The notes beneath the pieces were generated by a model, which searched no databases, was not told the origin of the DNA, and saw nothing but the letters and a program-made list of their open reading frames with translations. Below are positions 19,671 to 28,534 of a DNA stretch of 64,000 nucleotides, piece after piece. The position numbers were made by a program, and so were the translations under genes. The stretch is taken from contig CALKWN010000065.1 in assembly GCA_938004185.1 (NCBI GenBank), forward strand, positions 434,001-498,000. The letters run 5' to 3'. This DNA comes from an uncultured candidate division WWE3 bacterium. GTDB taxonomy: Bacteria; Patescibacteriota; WWE3; UBA101185; UBA10185. Numbering within the stretch: the stretch's first letter is position 1; every line of letters starts with the position of its first letter.

Positions 19671-19676
19671 ATTATA
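19671..19676 (-). promoter_or_regulatory. -10 box of CAP-domain gene, likely leaderless start
   Basis: Consensus TATAAT on the minus strand with 7 nt between it and the ATG at 19663, so transcription should begin at or next to the start codon. No convincing -35 at 16-18 nt. The flanking 77-nt gap (19664-19740) holds no other structure that I can see. Confidence 0.45.
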
Positions 19677-19740
19677 TCCCAAACATTAGTAAACGACTAG
19701 AAAGGACGGTTTGAGTATTGACTATGCCCCCAACTACAAC

Positions 19741-20355
19741 TCAAAGATGAAACTTAATGTCTTCAAACACTTCTTCAGGGGATTTTTCTCCGCTGACTTC
19801 TATGAGTTTTCCCTCGGATCTAAATTTCTCAATTGTTTCTTTGGTTTCATGGTTGTATATATCAAGTCTTTTCATTATCGCTTGCTCGGTATCATCAGGT
19901 CTCTGTTTAAGTTCACCGCCACACTTATCACAAACGTTTTCTTCCTTTGGGGGTTTGGTAACTATGTTGTAAACTGCACCACAAGTTTCACAAGTCCTTC
20001 TTGTTGAAAGTCTGGAAACAGACTCCTGCGGAGATATGTCTATTAATATTACTTTGTCGTATTCAGGATCAAAGTACGTAAGATCTATAAGAGCTCTTCC
20101 CCATCCATCCATGATGTAGCCTTTTTGGTAATCTTCATGCTGAACCGTCTGTTTTAATATTTCGGCAACTTTTGCCTGATCTACAAGTTTACCGCTCTTC
20201 ATCGAATCATTTATTTCTTTGTACCAGGGGTGATCACTTTCAATTTCACGAAGAATCTGACCGACAGATATTAAAGGAATACTCAGATGCGCGCTTAAAA
20301 GTTCGCCCTGTGTTCCTTTTCCGGAGCCTACGGGCCCCATTAATAAAATTTTCAT
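19741..20355 (-). CDS. adk: adenylate kinase with zinc-type lid
   Basis: 204 residues. P-loop GPVGSGKGT at 7-15; the LID carries four cysteines, C122, C125, C142 and C145, the zinc-binding lid of Gram-positive and thermophile enzymes; DGWGRALIDL is the AMP-site region. Converts AMP plus ATP to two ADP in the cytoplasm. It lies after secY as usual for spc operons, but with a ybaB gene between, and without map and infA following. Confidence 0.95.
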   Translation of the reverse strand: MKILLMGPVGSGKGTQGELLSAHLSIPLISVGQILREIESDHPWYKEINDSMKSGKLVDQAKVAEILKQTVQHEDYQKGYIMDGWGRALIDLTYFDPEYDKVILIDISPQESVSRLSTRRTCETCGAVYNIVTKPPKEENVCDKCGGELKQRPDDTEQAIMKRLDIYNHETKETIEKFRSEGKLIEVSGEKSPEEVFEDIKFHL

Positions 20356-20363
20356 ATTTCAGA

Positions 20364-20630
20364 TTAAAGGCCGGGAAGGCCGAGGTCCTGCAACTGGCCT
20401 CTCATTTGTTTTTCAACTTTTTTGTCGACATCTTTAAAAGCGTCGTTTAAAAGTTCTCTTAATAACTTATCTTCCTCACCGTCTATTTCAAGTTTTTCTA
20501 TTCTTTTGTCGCCCCTGATTACTATTCTCACTCTGCCTTTCTCGGATGTTACAAAAATATTTTCGAGCTGTTTTTTAATTTCTGACTGAGCTTTTCTTAA
20601 TTTATTAATATCTTTTAATTTATCGAACAT
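20364..20630 (-). CDS. ybaB: YbaB/EbfC nucleoid-associated protein
   Basis: 88 residues: a coiled helical start (LKDINKLRKAQSEIKKQLEN), the central strand VRIVIRGDKRIEKLEID, and a second helix pair LLNDAFKDVDKKVEKQM. This is the YbaB fold, a dimeric DNA-binding nucleoid protein. Good ribosome site (AAGGAGG, 5 nt before ATG). It usually lies next to dnaX/recR; here it sits between secY and adk. Confidence 0.85.
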   Translation of the reverse strand: MFDKLKDINKLRKAQSEIKKQLENIFVTSEKGRVRIVIRGDKRIEKLEIDGEEDKLLRELLNDAFKDVDKKVEKQMRGQLQDLGLPGL

Positions 20631-20640
20631 ACAAACCTCC

Positions 20641-21897
20641 TTAGAACAAAAACTTATCGTAGCTTCTTGTTACCATTAAAGATTCCGTCTGTCTAATAGT
20701 TTCCAAAACAACCGACACAACAATCAGTAATCCCGTTCCGCCGATTGTTAACACAGTAACGCCGACAAACAGCTGTATAAAGTAAGGTAAAATAGCAATC
20801 AAGCCCAAAAACACCGCACCCGCCAAAGTAATCCTTGTCACTACATTTTTTAAATACTTAGTCGTCCCCATTCCAGGCCTTATACCCGGAATAAAACCAC
20901 CGCGCTTTTTAACATCATCCGCAATTTTTTGAGGATTGAATTGAATGCCTGTGTAGAAAAATGTGAAAGCTACAACCAACAAAAAGTACAAAGCATTGTA
21001 AGCGGCGTCTTCCTGGCGGAAATTTGCACCTAAAAACGCCCCGATATTCTGAAGTGTTGAATTACCTGAACTTGCAAAAGGTCCGGCTAATAAAGAGGGT
21101 AACATTACGACTGAAACGGCAAAAATTATCGGAATGACTCCTGCCTGGTTAATTTTTAAAGGAAGGTAATTTGTAACTTTCTGACTTCTCACACCGCTCC
21201 TGCCGTATTCTATTACTATGTTCCTCGTACCCTCGTTTACCAAAACCACCCCCACAACAACAGCTATAGCCAAAGCCCCGAAAATAAGAGCATCGAAAAA
21301 CATATCTGGAGTCAAAGTAGCGACAAAAGAATAGAGTGATTGAGGAAGTCTGCTGATTATTCCGACAAAAATTAAAAGTGAGACTCCGTTGCCGATTCCT
21401 CTTTCAGTGACAAGGTCGCCGAGCCAAACCAGATACATCGCTCCTGCCGACAAAGTAACTATCAGTAGAAGTAAATCCGGCAATGCAAGTGTGGGAAGAG
21501 CGCCCTGCCTGTTTAACAAAAAGTATATTCCATAAGCCTGAACCAATGTCATGGGAACGCTTAAATACTTCGTGTACATGTTAATTTTTTCTCTGCCGTA
21601 TTCACCTTCTTTAGCCATTTCTTCAAGAGAAGGGATCATGACTGTAAGAAGCTGCATAATGATTGAGGCGTTAATATAGGGCCCCAAACCCAAAGTTACT
21701 ATTGAAAAATTTTGAAAACCTCCGCCGCTAAAAAGGTCGAACATACCGAAAATCGCACTTCCGGATAAAAAAGATCTTACCATTTCGACATCTACACCGG
21801 GAACGGGTATATGGGCTAAAAGTCTGAAAATGACAATTATTGATAGTGTGAATAAAATTTTGCTTCTAACCTCAGGGTATCTGAATAGTTTAATCAT
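20641..21897 (-). CDS. secY: protein translocase subunit SecY
   Basis: 418 residues with ten membrane helices. Typical blocks: RLLAHIPVPGVD early, FSIVTLGLGPYINASIIMQL, TERGIGNGVSLLIF and the cytoplasmic loop with RSQKVTNYLPLKINQAGVIP. Forms the channel of the Sec translocon. Last translocon gene of the spc block; overlaps rplO by 8 nt. secE is not in this window. Confidence 0.97.
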   Translation of the reverse strand: MIKLFRYPEVRSKILFTLSIIVIFRLLAHIPVPGVDVEMVRSFLSGSAIFGMFDLFSGGGFQNFSIVTLGLGPYINASIIMQLLTVMIPSLEEMAKEGEYGREKINMYTKYLSVPMTLVQAYGIYFLLNRQGALPTLALPDLLLLIVTLSAGAMYLVWLGDLVTERGIGNGVSLLIFVGIISRLPQSLYSFVATLTPDMFFDALIFGALAIAVVVGVVLVNEGTRNIVIEYGRSGVRSQKVTNYLPLKINQAGVIPIIFAVSVVMLPSLLAGPFASSGNSTLQNIGAFLGANFRQEDAAYNALYFLLVVAFTFFYTGIQFNPQKIADDVKKRGGFIPGIRPGMGTTKYLKNVVTRITLAGAVFLGLIAILPYFIQLFVGVTVLTIGGTGLLIVVSVVLETIRQTESLMVTRSYDKFLF

Positions 21898-22327
21898 TTA
21901 TGGTAGAGCCCGATTTCTTAGCCTCCTCATAAGCTCCCTTAGAGAAGGTGAATCCTTTGAGAATTAGTTTCTTCTTAAGGCTTCCTCCACCAATGATTTT
22001 AACACCTCCGCGACCCGGGTTTCTAATAATCTTTTTTCTGGCTAAAACGTCTGGTGTTACTTCAGAACCATCATCTATTTTGTTCAACTCTGATAATCTG
22101 ATAGACAGTGTTTTTTTGTATCCTTTAAAACCACCGATCTGTGGAAGTCTTTTGTATAAAGGCACCTGTCCTCCCTCAAATCCTACAGCTATTTTATGAC
22201 CTTTTCTGGACTTCTGACCTTTCGTGCCTCTTCCGACAGTGTGACCACCTTTACCTGACCCATAACCTCTTCCGAGTCTTTTGGCTTTTGATTTATTTTT
22301 TACAGTTTTTAAATTCGAAAGATCCAT
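21890..22327 (-). CDS. rplO: 50S ribosomal protein L15
   Basis: 145 residues. RLGRGYGSGKGGHTVGRGTK is the L15 N-terminal rRNA-binding stretch, followed by GFEGGQVPLYKRLPQIGGF. Only 4 nt separate it from rpsE upstream, so there is no room for rpmD (L30), which normally lies here; loss of L30 is a known trait of the CPR. Confidence 0.96.
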   Translation of the reverse strand: MDLSNLKTVKNKSKAKRLGRGYGSGKGGHTVGRGTKGQKSRKGHKIAVGFEGGQVPLYKRLPQIGGFKGYKKTLSIRLSELNKIDDGSEVTPDVLARKKIIRNPGRGGVKIIGGGSLKKKLILKGFTFSKGAYEEAKKSGSTIND

Positions 22328-22331
22328 AATT

Positions 22332-22790
22332 TTATCCTTTCAGTTTCTTTAGGGCTTCTATTGTGCATCGTACATTGCTGATTTTGTTATTAGCACCAAT
22401 CATTTTTGCCGAAATATCTTTTACCCCTGCAAGCTCTAAAACAGCCCTTACGGCGCCTCCGGCAATAATACCTGTACCTTTAGGAGCGGGTTTAAGAAAA
22501 ACTTTTGCGGAGTCATATTTTGCGGTAACTTCGTGGGCAATTGTAGGTCCGTTAAGTTTAACGCTTACCATTGATTTTTTAGCTTTTCCCATGGCTTTAT
22601 TAATCGAAGAAGCGACATCGGGGGCTTTTCCGTAGCCGGTTCCTACTTTTCCGTTTTTATTTCCGACAACGGCCAATACTGCAAAGGCAATAGTGTTGCC
22701 GCCTTTTGTTTTCTTGGAAACTCTTTTTATTTCCAAAACTCTTTCTTCAATTTCTTCAAATTTTTCTGTGTTTACATCGGTAGTTATCAT
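22332..22790 (-). CDS. rpsE: 30S ribosomal protein S5
   Basis: 152 residues. The double-stranded RNA-binding-like start is ERVLEIKRVSKKTKGG, then VGTGYGKAPDVASSINKAM and the C-terminal domain with GTGIIAGGAVRAVLELAGV. Shorter than the E. coli protein at the ends. Overlaps rplR by 4 nt. Confidence 0.96.
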   Translation of the reverse strand: MITTDVNTEKFEEIEERVLEIKRVSKKTKGGNTIAFAVLAVVGNKNGKVGTGYGKAPDVASSINKAMGKAKKSMVSVKLNGPTIAHEVTAKYDSAKVFLKPAPKGTGIIAGGAVRAVLELAGVKDISAKMIGANNKISNVRCTIEALKKLKG

Positions 22791-23146
22791 ATTTTTAAAC
22801 CGCCTTCCCTTACTCCTTCGGCAAAAGCCTTAACTCTTCCATGATATTTGTATCCGTTTCTGTCAAAAACGGCTTCTTTAACTTTTTTTTCAACTGCTTT
22901 AGCGGCAAAGACTTTTCCTGCTTCTAAAGCTACTTCGGTTTTTGTTTTACCTTTAAGATCTTTTTCGATCTCGGTTGAAACCGAAGCCAGAGTTTTCCCT
23001 TTAATATCATCTATCAGTTGAGCGTAAATGTGTTTGTTAGTTCTGAAAACAGATATTCTGGGTTTTTCGCCTGTTCCAGAAATCTTTTTTCTGACTCTTA
23101 GTTTTCGTCTTTGTATATTCGTTTTTCTTAAAGTTACTTTATACAT
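22787..23146 (-). CDS. rplR: 50S ribosomal protein L18
   Basis: 119 residues. RRKLRVRKKISGTGEKPRIS at the start and FDRNGYKYHGRVKAFAEGVR at the end are L18 signatures for 5S rRNA binding. Four nt from rplF; 4-nt overlap with rpsE. Confidence 0.96.
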   Translation of the reverse strand: MYKVTLRKTNIQRRKLRVRKKISGTGEKPRISVFRTNKHIYAQLIDDIKGKTLASVSTEIEKDLKGKTKTEVALEAGKVFAAKAVEKKVKEAVFDRNGYKYHGRVKAFAEGVREGGLKI

Positions 23147-23149
23147 ATT

Positions 23150-23698
23150 TTATTTAGCTGACTTAGCCGCCTTTCCTGCTTTTCTTCTAATAACTTCGCC
23201 GGCATATTTTACACCTTTTCCTTTGTAGGGCTCCGGTTTTCTTAGTTTTCTTATTTTTGCAGCTGTGAGACCGACAAGCTCTTTATCTATGCCTTTTATT
23301 ATTACTGTCTGATTGTCGGGCACTTCTATCTTCACTCCTTCGGGAGCTTTTACAACAATCGGATGTGAAAAACCAAGAGTTAGTGATATAGAATCCGGTC
23401 CTTCCTGCTTAGCTCTGTAACCGACTCCAACTAATTCAAGATTTTTTACAAATCCGTCCGTCACACCTTCAACCATGTTGGCAATTAAAGATCTGGTCAT
23501 TCCCCAGAATGCTGGTGACTGCTTGGTTTCTAACGCTACCGAAACGATAATCTCATCACCTTCAATTTTTACCGCTATTTCGGGTCTTAAATCCATCTTA
23601 AGTTCGCCTTTAGGACCCCTCACGGTAATTTTTCCGTTGTTATTTTCCACTATGACCCCTGAAGGTATTTTTATCGGCATTTTGCCCAATCTACTCAT
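23150..23698 (-). CDS. rplF: 50S ribosomal protein L6
   Basis: 182 residues. MSRLGKMPIKIPSGV opens the protein; the second domain ends with the L6 signature KIRKLRKPEPYKGKGVKYAG. One nt from rpsH. Confidence 0.96.
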   Translation of the reverse strand: MSRLGKMPIKIPSGVIVENNNGKITVRGPKGELKMDLRPEIAVKIEGDEIIVSVALETKQSPAFWGMTRSLIANMVEGVTDGFVKNLELVGVGYRAKQEGPDSISLTLGFSHPIVVKAPEGVKIEVPDNQTVIIKGIDKELVGLTAAKIRKLRKPEPYKGKGVKYAGEVIRRKAGKAAKSAK

Positions 23699-23699
23699 T

Positions 23700-24098
23700 T
23701 TAATAAACCTCGCAAATTACCTCTCCACCTAATTTTTTCTTTCTCGCCTCGACCGAATCCATTATTCCCTTTGAGGTAGAGACTACCTTTACACCAAATC
23801 CTCTTTTGAAAGATCCCATTTCATCTGAACCTTTATAAATTCTTCTTCCCGGTTTGGACACCCTTCTCGTTTCAGTAAGATTAAAAACACCGTTTTCTTT
23901 TGCCAGCTCTATATGAAGCCTCCTAACTGAGGTCTTCTCAGGTTTAAACACTTTTACACTTTCCAAAAAACCTTTTTCTCTTAAAACTTTTGCCACGTCT
24001 TCGCACTGCTTCGAATGCATTATTTCCACAGAAGTCTTACCCGCCATAGAAGCGTTTTTTAGAGCACTTAACATGTTTGATAGTCTATCCATTGACAT
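23700..24098 (-). CDS. rpsH: 30S ribosomal protein S8
   Basis: 132 residues. DRLSNMLSALKNASMAGK at the start and the C-terminal rRNA-binding stretch STSKGIMDSVEARKKKLGGE. In many bacteria S8 represses the spc operon by binding its mRNA near rplE; I did not find a clear mimic here. Confidence 0.96.
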   Translation of the reverse strand: MSMDRLSNMLSALKNASMAGKTSVEIMHSKQCEDVAKVLREKGFLESVKVFKPEKTSVRRLHIELAKENGVFNLTETRRVSKPGRRIYKGSDEMGSFKRGFGVKVVSTSKGIMDSVEARKKKLGGEVICEVY

Positions 24099-24102
24099 AT
24101 TA

Positions 24103-24288
24103 TTACCAGCTTGCCTTTCTTATTCCGGGAAGTTCCCCTTTATGAGCTAATTCCCTGAAACATTTTCTGCACATTTTAAACTTTCTGTAATACCCTCTTG
24201 GGTTTCCGCACAAAGGACATCTGTTATATTCTCTTGTACTGAATTTTGCCTGTCTTTTCTGTTTTGCTATTAGTGACTTTTTTGCCAT
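24103..24288 (-). CDS. rpsN: 30S ribosomal protein S14, zinc type
   Basis: 61 residues, the short zinc-binding (type Z) form with CPLC at the first pair and CRKC at the second, and the C-terminus LPGIRKASW. The start codon is 1 nt after the rplE stop. Confidence 0.96.
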   Translation of the reverse strand: MAKKSLIAKQKRQAKFSTREYNRCPLCGNPRGYYRKFKMCRKCFRELAHKGELPGIRKASW

Positions 24289-24289
24289 A

Positions 24290-24835
24290 TTAATCGTCCT
24301 TCCTAAAAGGCATTCCCAAGCTGTTTAATAAATACTTGTTATGATCAACATCTGACGTATTAAAACCTATCGTGAGCTGCAAACTTCTTATTCCCTTAGT
24401 GGTATTGGGGTTTATCTCAGGAAAAATTACGTGTTCTTTGATTCCAAGAGAATAATTACCGTTGTCATCAAAAGACTCGTCACTTAACCCTCTAAAGTCC
24501 CTCACCCTGGGTATTGCGATATTTATCAATTTATCAAGAAACGCCCACATTTTATCACCTCTCAAGGTGACGGAGTATCCCACTATATCACCTTTTCGTA
24601 TCTTAAATCCAGCTTCCGATTTTCTTGCTTTTCTCGGGTAAGCTTTTTGGCCTGATAAAGCAGACAACTCTTCCTGAAAAGATTCGACGGCTTCCCTATT
24701 TTCTCTGAAAGGCCCTATACCTGAATTTATGGAAATTTTAAGTATTTTAGGTAAAGCCATCACATTGGATATCTTAAGATCCTTCTGCATTTTCGGGGCT
24801 ATTTCTTTTTCGTATTTTTCTCTAAGTCTGTTCAT
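24290..24835 (-). CDS. rplE: 50S ribosomal protein L5
   Basis: 181 residues. KISINSGIGPFRENREAV and FKIRKGDIVGYSVTLRGDKM are L5 blocks; the end has FPEINPNTTKGIRSLQLTIG. Binds 5S rRNA. Overlaps rplX by 4 nt. Confidence 0.96.
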   Translation of the reverse strand: MNRLREKYEKEIAPKMQKDLKISNVMALPKILKISINSGIGPFRENREAVESFQEELSALSGQKAYPRKARKSEAGFKIRKGDIVGYSVTLRGDKMWAFLDKLINIAIPRVRDFRGLSDESFDDNGNYSLGIKEHVIFPEINPNTTKGIRSLQLTIGFNTSDVDHNKYLLNSLGMPFRKDD

Positions 24836-25167
24836 TTTTTCTTACCTGCCTTTGCGGAAACCTCTACAACCTCATCGGTCTTTTTATTTATTCTGTATTT
24901 CTTTCCGTCAATTATTTTGTTGCCCAATCTAACCGGATCTCCCGATTTCTGGTCGATAAACATAACGTTTGAGACACTTATCGGTTTTTCCATTGTTATA
25001 ATTCCACCTTCTTTGCTGACCTTACCGGGTTTTATGTGTTTTTTAATAATATTTACACCTTCAACAACAACTGTTCCTTTTTCGGGGAATACTCTCAGAA
25101 CTTTTCCGGTTTTCCCTTTGTCTTTTCCCGATATTATTTTTACTTTGTCATTTTTCTGTATTTTCAT
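24832..25167 (-). CDS. rplX: 50S ribosomal protein L24
   Basis: 111 residues. KNDKVKIISGKDKGKTGKVL is the KOW motif; VEGVNIIKKHIKPG follows. The C-terminal 20 residues are Lys-rich. Assembly initiator of the large subunit. Confidence 0.95.
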   Translation of the reverse strand: MKIQKNDKVKIISGKDKGKTGKVLRVFPEKGTVVVEGVNIIKKHIKPGKVSKEGGIITMEKPISVSNVMFIDQKSGDPVRLGNKIIDGKKYRINKKTDEVVEVSAKAGKKK

Positions 25168-25171
25168 ATCT

Positions 25172-25537
25172 TTACCAAACCTCCTTGGCCAGAGATACTA
25201 TTTTCAACAGCCCTCTATCTCTAATTTCTCTGGCAATGGGCCCGAAGATACGGGTTCCGATCATGTTTCTATCTTTGTCAACAACCACAGCGGCGTTATC
25301 GTCAAATCTAATATAGCTGCCGTCTTTTCTTCGAACTTCTTTTCTGGTTCTGACAACTATTGCTTTTACAACAGTGTGATCTTTAACGGTTCCTGCCGAG
25401 TCTGCTCCTTTTACTACCGCCGTAACAAGATCACCGATCTTGGCGACTGTTTTTCTTGATCCCGGAATGCCGATTATTTTCAACCTCTTGGCACCGGAGT
25501 TGTCAGCTAATTTTACTGTGGTTCCTATCTGCAACAT
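25172..25537 (-). CDS. rplN: 50S ribosomal protein L14
   Basis: 121 residues. LADNSGAKRLKIIGI and the signature FDDNAAVVVDKDRNMIGTRI; ends in IVSLAKEVW. Normal length. One nt from rpsQ. Confidence 0.97.
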   Translation of the reverse strand: MLQIGTTVKLADNSGAKRLKIIGIPGSRKTVAKIGDLVTAVVKGADSAGTVKDHTVVKAIVVRTRKEVRRKDGSYIRFDDNAAVVVDKDRNMIGTRIFGPIAREIRDRGLLKIVSLAKEVW

Positions 25538-25538
25538 G

Positions 25539-25799
25539 TTATTTTCCTTTAGGCTCCTTTACAATTTCAATAACTTTCCATGTTACTTGCTTGCTGTAAG
25601 GTGCACATTCTTCGACAATAACTTCAGAGCCGATTTTTGCGCCTAAATCATCCCTAGCCTTAAGCCTTTTATTTGTTTTTACAGGCTTGCTATAAACGGG
25701 GTGTCTCTTGGAGAAGTCGATTTTTACAACAACCGTCTTTTCCATTTTGTCAGATACAACAAGTCCTTTAATTTTTCTCGGGTTCGTAGTTTTTTCCAT
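25539..25799 (-). CDS. rpsQ: 30S ribosomal protein S17
   Basis: 86 residues. KIKGLVVSDKMEKTVVVKID, then the HPVYSKPVK motif. An OB-fold 16S rRNA binder. Two nt from rpmC. Confidence 0.95.
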   Translation of the reverse strand: MEKTTNPRKIKGLVVSDKMEKTVVVKIDFSKRHPVYSKPVKTNKRLKARDDLGAKIGSEVIVEECAPYSKQVTWKVIEIVKEPKGK

Positions 25800-25801
25800 A
25801 A

Positions 25802-26002
25802 TTATTCTCCGCCTAAAATTTCTTTCTCTTTAATAACAGTCAAGATTCTAGACAGATCTTTTCTGAGAAACCTGGCTTTTCTAACATTTTTTTCCTTGCC
25901 TTGTAAAGTGTTTAACGAAACTTCTCTTATCTCTTTTTCAAGATTTTTTCTGTCTTCAGCTAGTTCTTGTATATCTTTTTGTCTTAAATCTTTTGCGTTC
26001 AT
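25802..26002 (-). CDS. rpmC: 50S ribosomal protein L29
   Basis: 66 residues from ATG 26002 (MNAKDLRQK), which has AAAGGA 5-6 nt upstream and begins 1 nt after the rplP stop. An in-frame ATG at 26020 lies inside rplP and would add six untypical residues. Two-helix protein with LNTLQGKEKNVRKARFLRKD. Confidence 0.93.
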   Translation of the reverse strand: MNAKDLRQKDIQELAEDRKNLEKEIREVSLNTLQGKEKNVRKARFLRKDLSRILTVIKEKEILGGE

Positions 26003-26003
26003 A

Positions 26004-26411
26004 TTATTCCTTTGAAACAAACCTCATTTTTATAGGAAGTTTGGCCGCAGCTTTTCTAAAAGCATCTTTAGCTAACTCTCTGGTCACACCTCCGATTTCA
26101 AAAACAACTTTTCCGGGCTTAACAACTGCTGCATAGTGATCGGTATTTGCTTTACCCTTTCCCATTCTGGTTTCCGCAGGCTTAGCAACAACGGGCTTGT
26201 CGGGAAAAACCCTAATCCACAGTTTTCCGCCTCTTTTTGTTTCGTGCATAACAGCTTTTCTCGCTGCTTCTATCTGTCTTGATGTAAGTAAACCTCTATC
26301 AACAGCTTTTAAAGCATAATCTCCGTAAACAACAGAAGAACCTCTTACAGCAATGCCTTTGTTGGTACCTCTTTGCTGTTTTCTAAATTTTACTTTTTTC
26401 GGCATTAACAT
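26004..26411 (-). CDS. rplP: 50S ribosomal protein L16
   Basis: 135 residues. MLMPKKVKFRKQQRG start, then IEAARKAVMHETKRGGKLWI and RMGKGKANTDHYAAVVKPGK. Near the peptidyl-transferase and A-site tRNA. Two nt from rpsC. Confidence 0.97.
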   Translation of the reverse strand: MLMPKKVKFRKQQRGTNKGIAVRGSSVVYGDYALKAVDRGLLTSRQIEAARKAVMHETKRGGKLWIRVFPDKPVVAKPAETRMGKGKANTDHYAAVVKPGKVVFEIGGVTRELAKDAFRKAAAKLPIKMRFVSKE

Positions 26412-26413
26412 AA

Positions 26414-27046
26414 TTAGATTTGTTTCTCACCTTTATAAATCCATACTTTTATCCCTATAGTTCCATATAAAAGGTGACAATCAATTTGTGCGTAATCAAT
26501 ATCTGCTCTCAATGTCTGCAAAGGTATTGAACCTAATGTATATTGCTCAGTTCTCGCAATAGTATTACTTCCGCTTAAAACTCCGGAAAGTCTTATTTTT
26601 ATACCCTTGGCTCCTTTGTCCATTGCGGAGCTTAAAGCAAACTTAACAACTCTTCTGTAAGGAACCCTTCTTTTAATCTGTCTGGCGATATAATCTCCCA
26701 CCAGCTGTGCTTCCATTTCGGGAGATTTAACTTCTTCTGCGGTTATTTTTACTTTAGCTTTTGTAAGTTTCTTTATTTCTTTTTCAATTTCCTCAACCCC
26801 TGTTCCACCCCTTCCGATAACAACACCGGGTTTGGACACCCTTATAGTAATGCTTAGTTCATTCTCCGTTCTCTCAATGTCTATTTCTTTCACACCTGCC
26901 ATTTCAAGTTTTTTCTTCAGATATTTCCTTATCTTTATATCTTCGTGTGCAACATCGGCGTAAGAAGAGGATGGGGCATACCATCTTGATTGCCAGTCTC
27001 TAGATATTCCTAATCTGAACCCAATTGGGTTTATTTTTTGTCCCAT
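26414..27046 (-). CDS. rpsC: 30S ribosomal protein S3
   Basis: 210 residues. MGQKINPIGFRLGI start, KH domain with VIGRGGTGVEEIEKEIKKL, C-terminal domain with RTEQYTLGSIPLQTLRADID. Part of the mRNA entry helicase site. Ten nt from rplV. Confidence 0.97.
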   Translation of the reverse strand: MGQKINPIGFRLGISRDWQSRWYAPSSSYADVAHEDIKIRKYLKKKLEMAGVKEIDIERTENELSITIRVSKPGVVIGRGGTGVEEIEKEIKKLTKAKVKITAEEVKSPEMEAQLVGDYIARQIKRRVPYRRVVKFALSSAMDKGAKGIKIRLSGVLSGSNTIARTEQYTLGSIPLQTLRADIDYAQIDCHLLYGTIGIKVWIYKGEKQI

Positions 27047-27056
27047 AGTTACTTAT

Positions 27057-27410
27057 TTAATCCTTTTTGCCTCTCTGGCTTAAACCTACATAAATGTGGC
27101 TTGTTCTTTTTAAAATTGGGTTGAACCTTCCTTTACCCACAAACTGCCCTGATTTGTTAACCGGACCTCCGCTTACCCATACTTCTGATAAAAACAAGTC
27201 TTTTGCATCCATTTTGCTGTTTGTTACTGCATTGGCCTCGGCTGATTTTAACACCTTTAGCAATAAAGATGCAGCTTTTGTCCTATCAAAAGACAAAACC
27301 AACTTAGCTTCTTCAAGGTTCTTACCTCTTACCAAATCCATTACCGGTGCTACCTTCTTAGGCGATATTCTTGCTCTCATGTGTTTTGCGTATACTTCAG
27401 ATTTATTCAT
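27057..27410 (-). CDS. rplV: 50S ribosomal protein L22
   Basis: 117 residues. ARISPKKVAPVMDLVRGKNL at the start, and a beta-hairpin loop region that would line the exit tunnel, ending near GRFNPILKRTSHIYVGLSQR. Confidence 0.95.
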   Translation of the reverse strand: MNKSEVYAKHMRARISPKKVAPVMDLVRGKNLEEAKLVLSFDRTKAASLLLKVLKSAEANAVTNSKMDAKDLFLSEVWVSGGPVNKSGQFVGKGRFNPILKRTSHIYVGLSQRGKKD

Positions 27411-27413
27411 AAA

Positions 27414-27683
27414 CTAAACTGCCTTTTTTGAAGAATGTGCTCTGAACGTTCTTGTCGGAGCAAATTCACCCAATTTATGTCCTACCATAGCTTCAGTAAC
27501 AAAAACGGAAATGTGTTTTTTGCCGTTATGCACATCAAATGTCAGTCCTACCATTTCCGGAACTATAGTAGATCTTCTGGCCCAGGTTTTAATCGGAGTT
27601 TTTGACCCTCCGGCTAAAGCGGCCTTTACCTTTTTCATTAATTTCTCGTCTGTATAAATTCCTTTTTTTAATGATCTAGTCAT
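27414..27683 (-). CDS. rpsS: 30S ribosomal protein S19
   Basis: 89 residues. MTRSLKKGIYTDEKLMKKV, then KTWARRSTIVPEMVGLTFDV and GHKLGEFAPTRTFRAH. Normal length; 3 nt from rplV. Confidence 0.97.
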   Translation of the reverse strand: MTRSLKKGIYTDEKLMKKVKAALAGGSKTPIKTWARRSTIVPEMVGLTFDVHNGKKHISVFVTEAMVGHKLGEFAPTRTFRAHSSKKAV

Positions 27684-27695
27684 AATTTATTTTCC

Positions 27696-28529
27696 TTATC
27701 TTTTCTTTTTCTCTCTCTTTTTAACAATTGTGTAATCGGTGTGGTTTCTCTTACGGCTCTTTACGCCTCTGGTCTTCCATCCCCAAGGTGAGAGAGGTGA
27801 GGGTCTTCCTATACCGGTAGTGCTGTACTTACCGGCGTGCGGGTGGTCCTTCTTCGGGTTTGCCATTGCAACTCCCCTTACCCCCGGTCTATATCCTAAG
27901 TGTCTTTTTCTTCCTGCCTTGCCCAGTTGAACATTTCTAACATCGGCATTAGACAGTACACCAACACTCGCATAACATTTTCCCAATACTTTTTTAACTT
28001 CTCCGCTGGGTAATCTCAAATTAACATAAGCTCCTTCTTTTGCCAGTACTTCTGCTGAATTACCTGCGCCTCTTGCCAATATTCCGCCGGCGCCTATGTT
28101 CAACTCTACGTTATGAACAGAAGTTCCTAAAGGAATATTCTCTAAAGGAAGGGCATTTCCGGGCAAAATTTCGGCCTCCGGACCTGACATAATTTGCATA
28201 CCGACTTTCACTCCTTCGGGAGCCAAAATGTATCTTTTTTCACCGTCTTTGTAGTTTAAAAGTGCGATGTTAGTTCCTCTATTAGGATCGTACTCTATAG
28301 AGGAAACCTTCGCAGGAATATTCAGCTTGTTTCTCTTAAAATCGATAAATCTGTATCTCTTTTTTGCGCCTCGCTGTCTGCTTCTTACTGAAATTCTGCC
28401 CCTGCTTCTTCCGACAGCTCCCTTTAAAGCTTTAGTGAGTGACTTTACAGGTTTAACCTTAGACACCTCACTTACGAGAGTTTTCCTTGTTCGTAGTCCT
28501 TCACTTGTAGGTCGATACTTTTTTATCAT
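27696..28529 (-). CDS. rplB: 50S ribosomal protein L2
   Basis: 277 residues. RRGAKKRYRFIDFKRNKLNI-like N-terminal region, VELNIGAGGILARGAGNSAE, and the peptidyl-transferase-centre loop GVAMANPKKDHPHAGK with its histidine. Normal length. Confidence 0.97.
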   Translation of the reverse strand: MIKKYRPTSEGLRTRKTLVSEVSKVKPVKSLTKALKGAVGRSRGRISVRSRQRGAKKRYRFIDFKRNKLNIPAKVSSIEYDPNRGTNIALLNYKDGEKRYILAPEGVKVGMQIMSGPEAEILPGNALPLENIPLGTSVHNVELNIGAGGILARGAGNSAEVLAKEGAYVNLRLPSGEVKKVLGKCYASVGVLSNADVRNVQLGKAGRKRHLGYRPGVRGVAMANPKKDHPHAGKYSTTGIGRPSPLSPWGWKTRGVKSRKRNHTDYTIVKKREKKKR

Positions 28530-28534
28530 AAGTT

